Assembly: GCA_023391175.1 (NCBI GenBank) | Contig: JAEWBL010000630.1 | Coordinates: 1-5,005 of the forward strand | Source of the DNA: Pseudomonadota bacterium | Lineage (GTDB): Bacteria > Pseudomonadota > Alphaproteobacteria > Rhizobiales > Xanthobacteraceae | DNA: 5,005 nt | Direction of reading: 5' to 3' | In this document: one piece after another, positions 4,298 to 5,005 of the stretch | Layout: each line of letters starts with the position of its first letter | Numbering within the stretch: position 1 is the stretch's first letter | Position numbers and translations under genes: made by a program | Notes under the pieces: model-generated | What the model was told of the DNA's origin: nothing | Database searches by the model: none | The model's input: the letters and a program-made list of their open reading frames with translations, nothing else

Positions 4298-5005
4298 ATG
4301 CGCGCGCATTTTCTCGGCGCAGTCATCGCGTCAGTTGCAGCCTTCGCGAGCCCCGTGCTCGCGGATGCGCCGAAGCCGCGTGACGTGATCGTCCATTATG
4401 CCGACCTCGCCGAGGTGTCTTACGGGACGTCCGCCGCCACCGCCAAGGACATGCAGAAGGCCATCGACGCCTTCCTCGCCGCCCCCAGCGCCGACACCCT
4501 CGGCAAGGCACGGGATGCCTGGAAGGCGGCCCGCGTCTATTACCAGCAGACCGAGGCCTTCCGCTTTGGCAACAAGATCATCGACGAGTGGGAAGGCAAT
4601 GTGAACGCCTGGCCGCTGGACGAAGGCCTCATCGATTACGTGGACAAGAAGAGCTACGGCGAGAAGTCGGACGAGAACCCGCTCTACACCGCCAACGTGA
4701 TCGCCTCGAAGTCCATCCGCATCGGCAAGAAGACGGTGGACGTCACCAAGATCACCCCCAAGCTGCTGCATGAGCTGAACTCGGCCGGCGGCGTCGAGGC
4801 GAACGTGGGCTCCGGCTGGCACGCCATCGAGTTCCTGCTGTGGGGCCAGAACCTCCACAACGCGACGCCCAGCCAGGGCCAGCGCTCCTACACCGACTAT
4901 GACCTGAAGAACTGCACCAACGGCAATTGCGACCGCCGCGGCGAATATCTGAAGGTCGCGACCCAGACGCTGGTCGCCGATCTCGACGAGATGACTGCCA
5001 ACTGG
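4298..5005 (+). CDS. Imelysin-family (IrpA-type, peptidase M75-like) periplasmic iron-related protein, 3' end outside window
   Basis: The reading frame is open from ATG 4298 to the window edge: 236 codons of a protein that in the IrpA-type family usually exceeds 400 residues. Residues 1-22 form a signal peptide (hydrophobic core GAVIASVAAFASP, cleavage after VLA), so the product is exported. Family features are an AWKAARVYYQQTEAFRFG stretch at 74-91, NVNAWPLDEGLIDYV at 101-115, and the metal-binding GxHxxE motif as GWHAIE at 173-178 followed by FLLWG. NCTNGNCDRRGEYL places two cysteines at 206 and 211, which could form a disulfide. Imelysins are not proven proteases; EfeO and IrpA relatives serve iron uptake, presumably binding iron in the periplasm. 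It diverges from the FTR1 gene, its likely partner. The sequence looks closer to IrpA than to EfeO, which carries a cupredoxin domain. Regulation by the 4144-4158 dyad is plausible. Confidence 0.92.
   Translation, partial: MRAHFLGAVIASVAAFASPVLADAPKPRDVIVHYADLAEVSYGTSAATAKDMQKAIDAFLAAPSADTLGKARDAWKAARVYYQQTEAFRFGNKIIDEWEGNVNAWPLDEGLIDYVDKKSYGEKSDENPLYTANVIASKSIRIGKKTVDVTKITPKLLHELNSAGGVEANVGSGWHAIEFLLWGQNLHNATPSQGQRSYTDYDLKNCTNGNCDRRGEYLKVATQTLVADLDEMTANW

Noticed and set aside
4126..4383. Small open frame with a PVPV-type repeat ahead of the imelysin gene.
   Set aside because: The repeat comes from the CCGGTT block, there is no good ribosome site, and its end overlaps the imelysin coding region.
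4089..4388. AAGGAG (4089-4094) followed nine bases later by a TTG start of a frame of about 95 codons.
   Set aside because: The product has no recognisable features, its Gly/Pro/Cys-rich middle merely reads the CCGGTT repeats, and it overlaps the imelysin start by 91 bp in another frame.

Overview
The window is GC-rich, densely coding DNA. Its protein sequences and gene content (ModABC, a short ModE, FTR1, an IrpA-type imelysin) suggest an alphaproteobacterium of the order Hyphomicrobiales, perhaps the Xanthobacter/Azorhizobium group. That placement rests on impression, because there is no rRNA or other phylogenetic marker here.

Positions 1-2743 are a molybdate locus. The left edge cuts into modA, the periplasmic molybdate-binding protein, of which only the last 115 codons are present. 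modB (membrane permease) follows after 112 bp. That gap holds a strong hairpin ending in a T-run, a possible partial terminator between the binding-protein gene and the permease genes. modC (ATPase) starts inside the modB stop codon (ATGA overlap). modE, the molybdate-responsive regulator, lies on the opposite strand and converges on modC. The two coding regions overlap tail-to-tail by 107 bp. This ModE has only the DNA-binding half and lacks the C-terminal molybdate-binding (Mop) domains. ModC does have a Mop/TOBE domain, plus an extra proline-rich tail that lies almost entirely in the overlap.

Positions 2744-5005 are an iron-uptake locus. On the minus strand, 140 bp upstream of modE, is an FTR1/EfeU-type iron permease gene with both REXXE iron-binding motifs. 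Diverging from it on the plus strand is an imelysin-family (IrpA-type, peptidase M75-like) periplasmic protein with a signal peptide and an intact GxHxxE metal-binding motif. It runs off the right edge. The expected partnership is periplasmic iron handling by the imelysin and inner-membrane transport by FTR1.

The 547-bp divergent region between the two iron genes is the least ordinary part. It has two 15-bp dyads built on GAA-N3-TTC that share an 11-nt identical core in inverted orientation. Each lies 15 bp upstream of a candidate -35 box for one of the two genes. It also holds a perfect 16-bp palindrome in the FTR1 leader and a short CCGGTT repeat block with competing hairpins in the imelysin leader. 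No mobile element, tRNA, rRNA or CRISPR was seen. I found no clearly new system; the best lead is the regulation and composition of the divergent iron locus.
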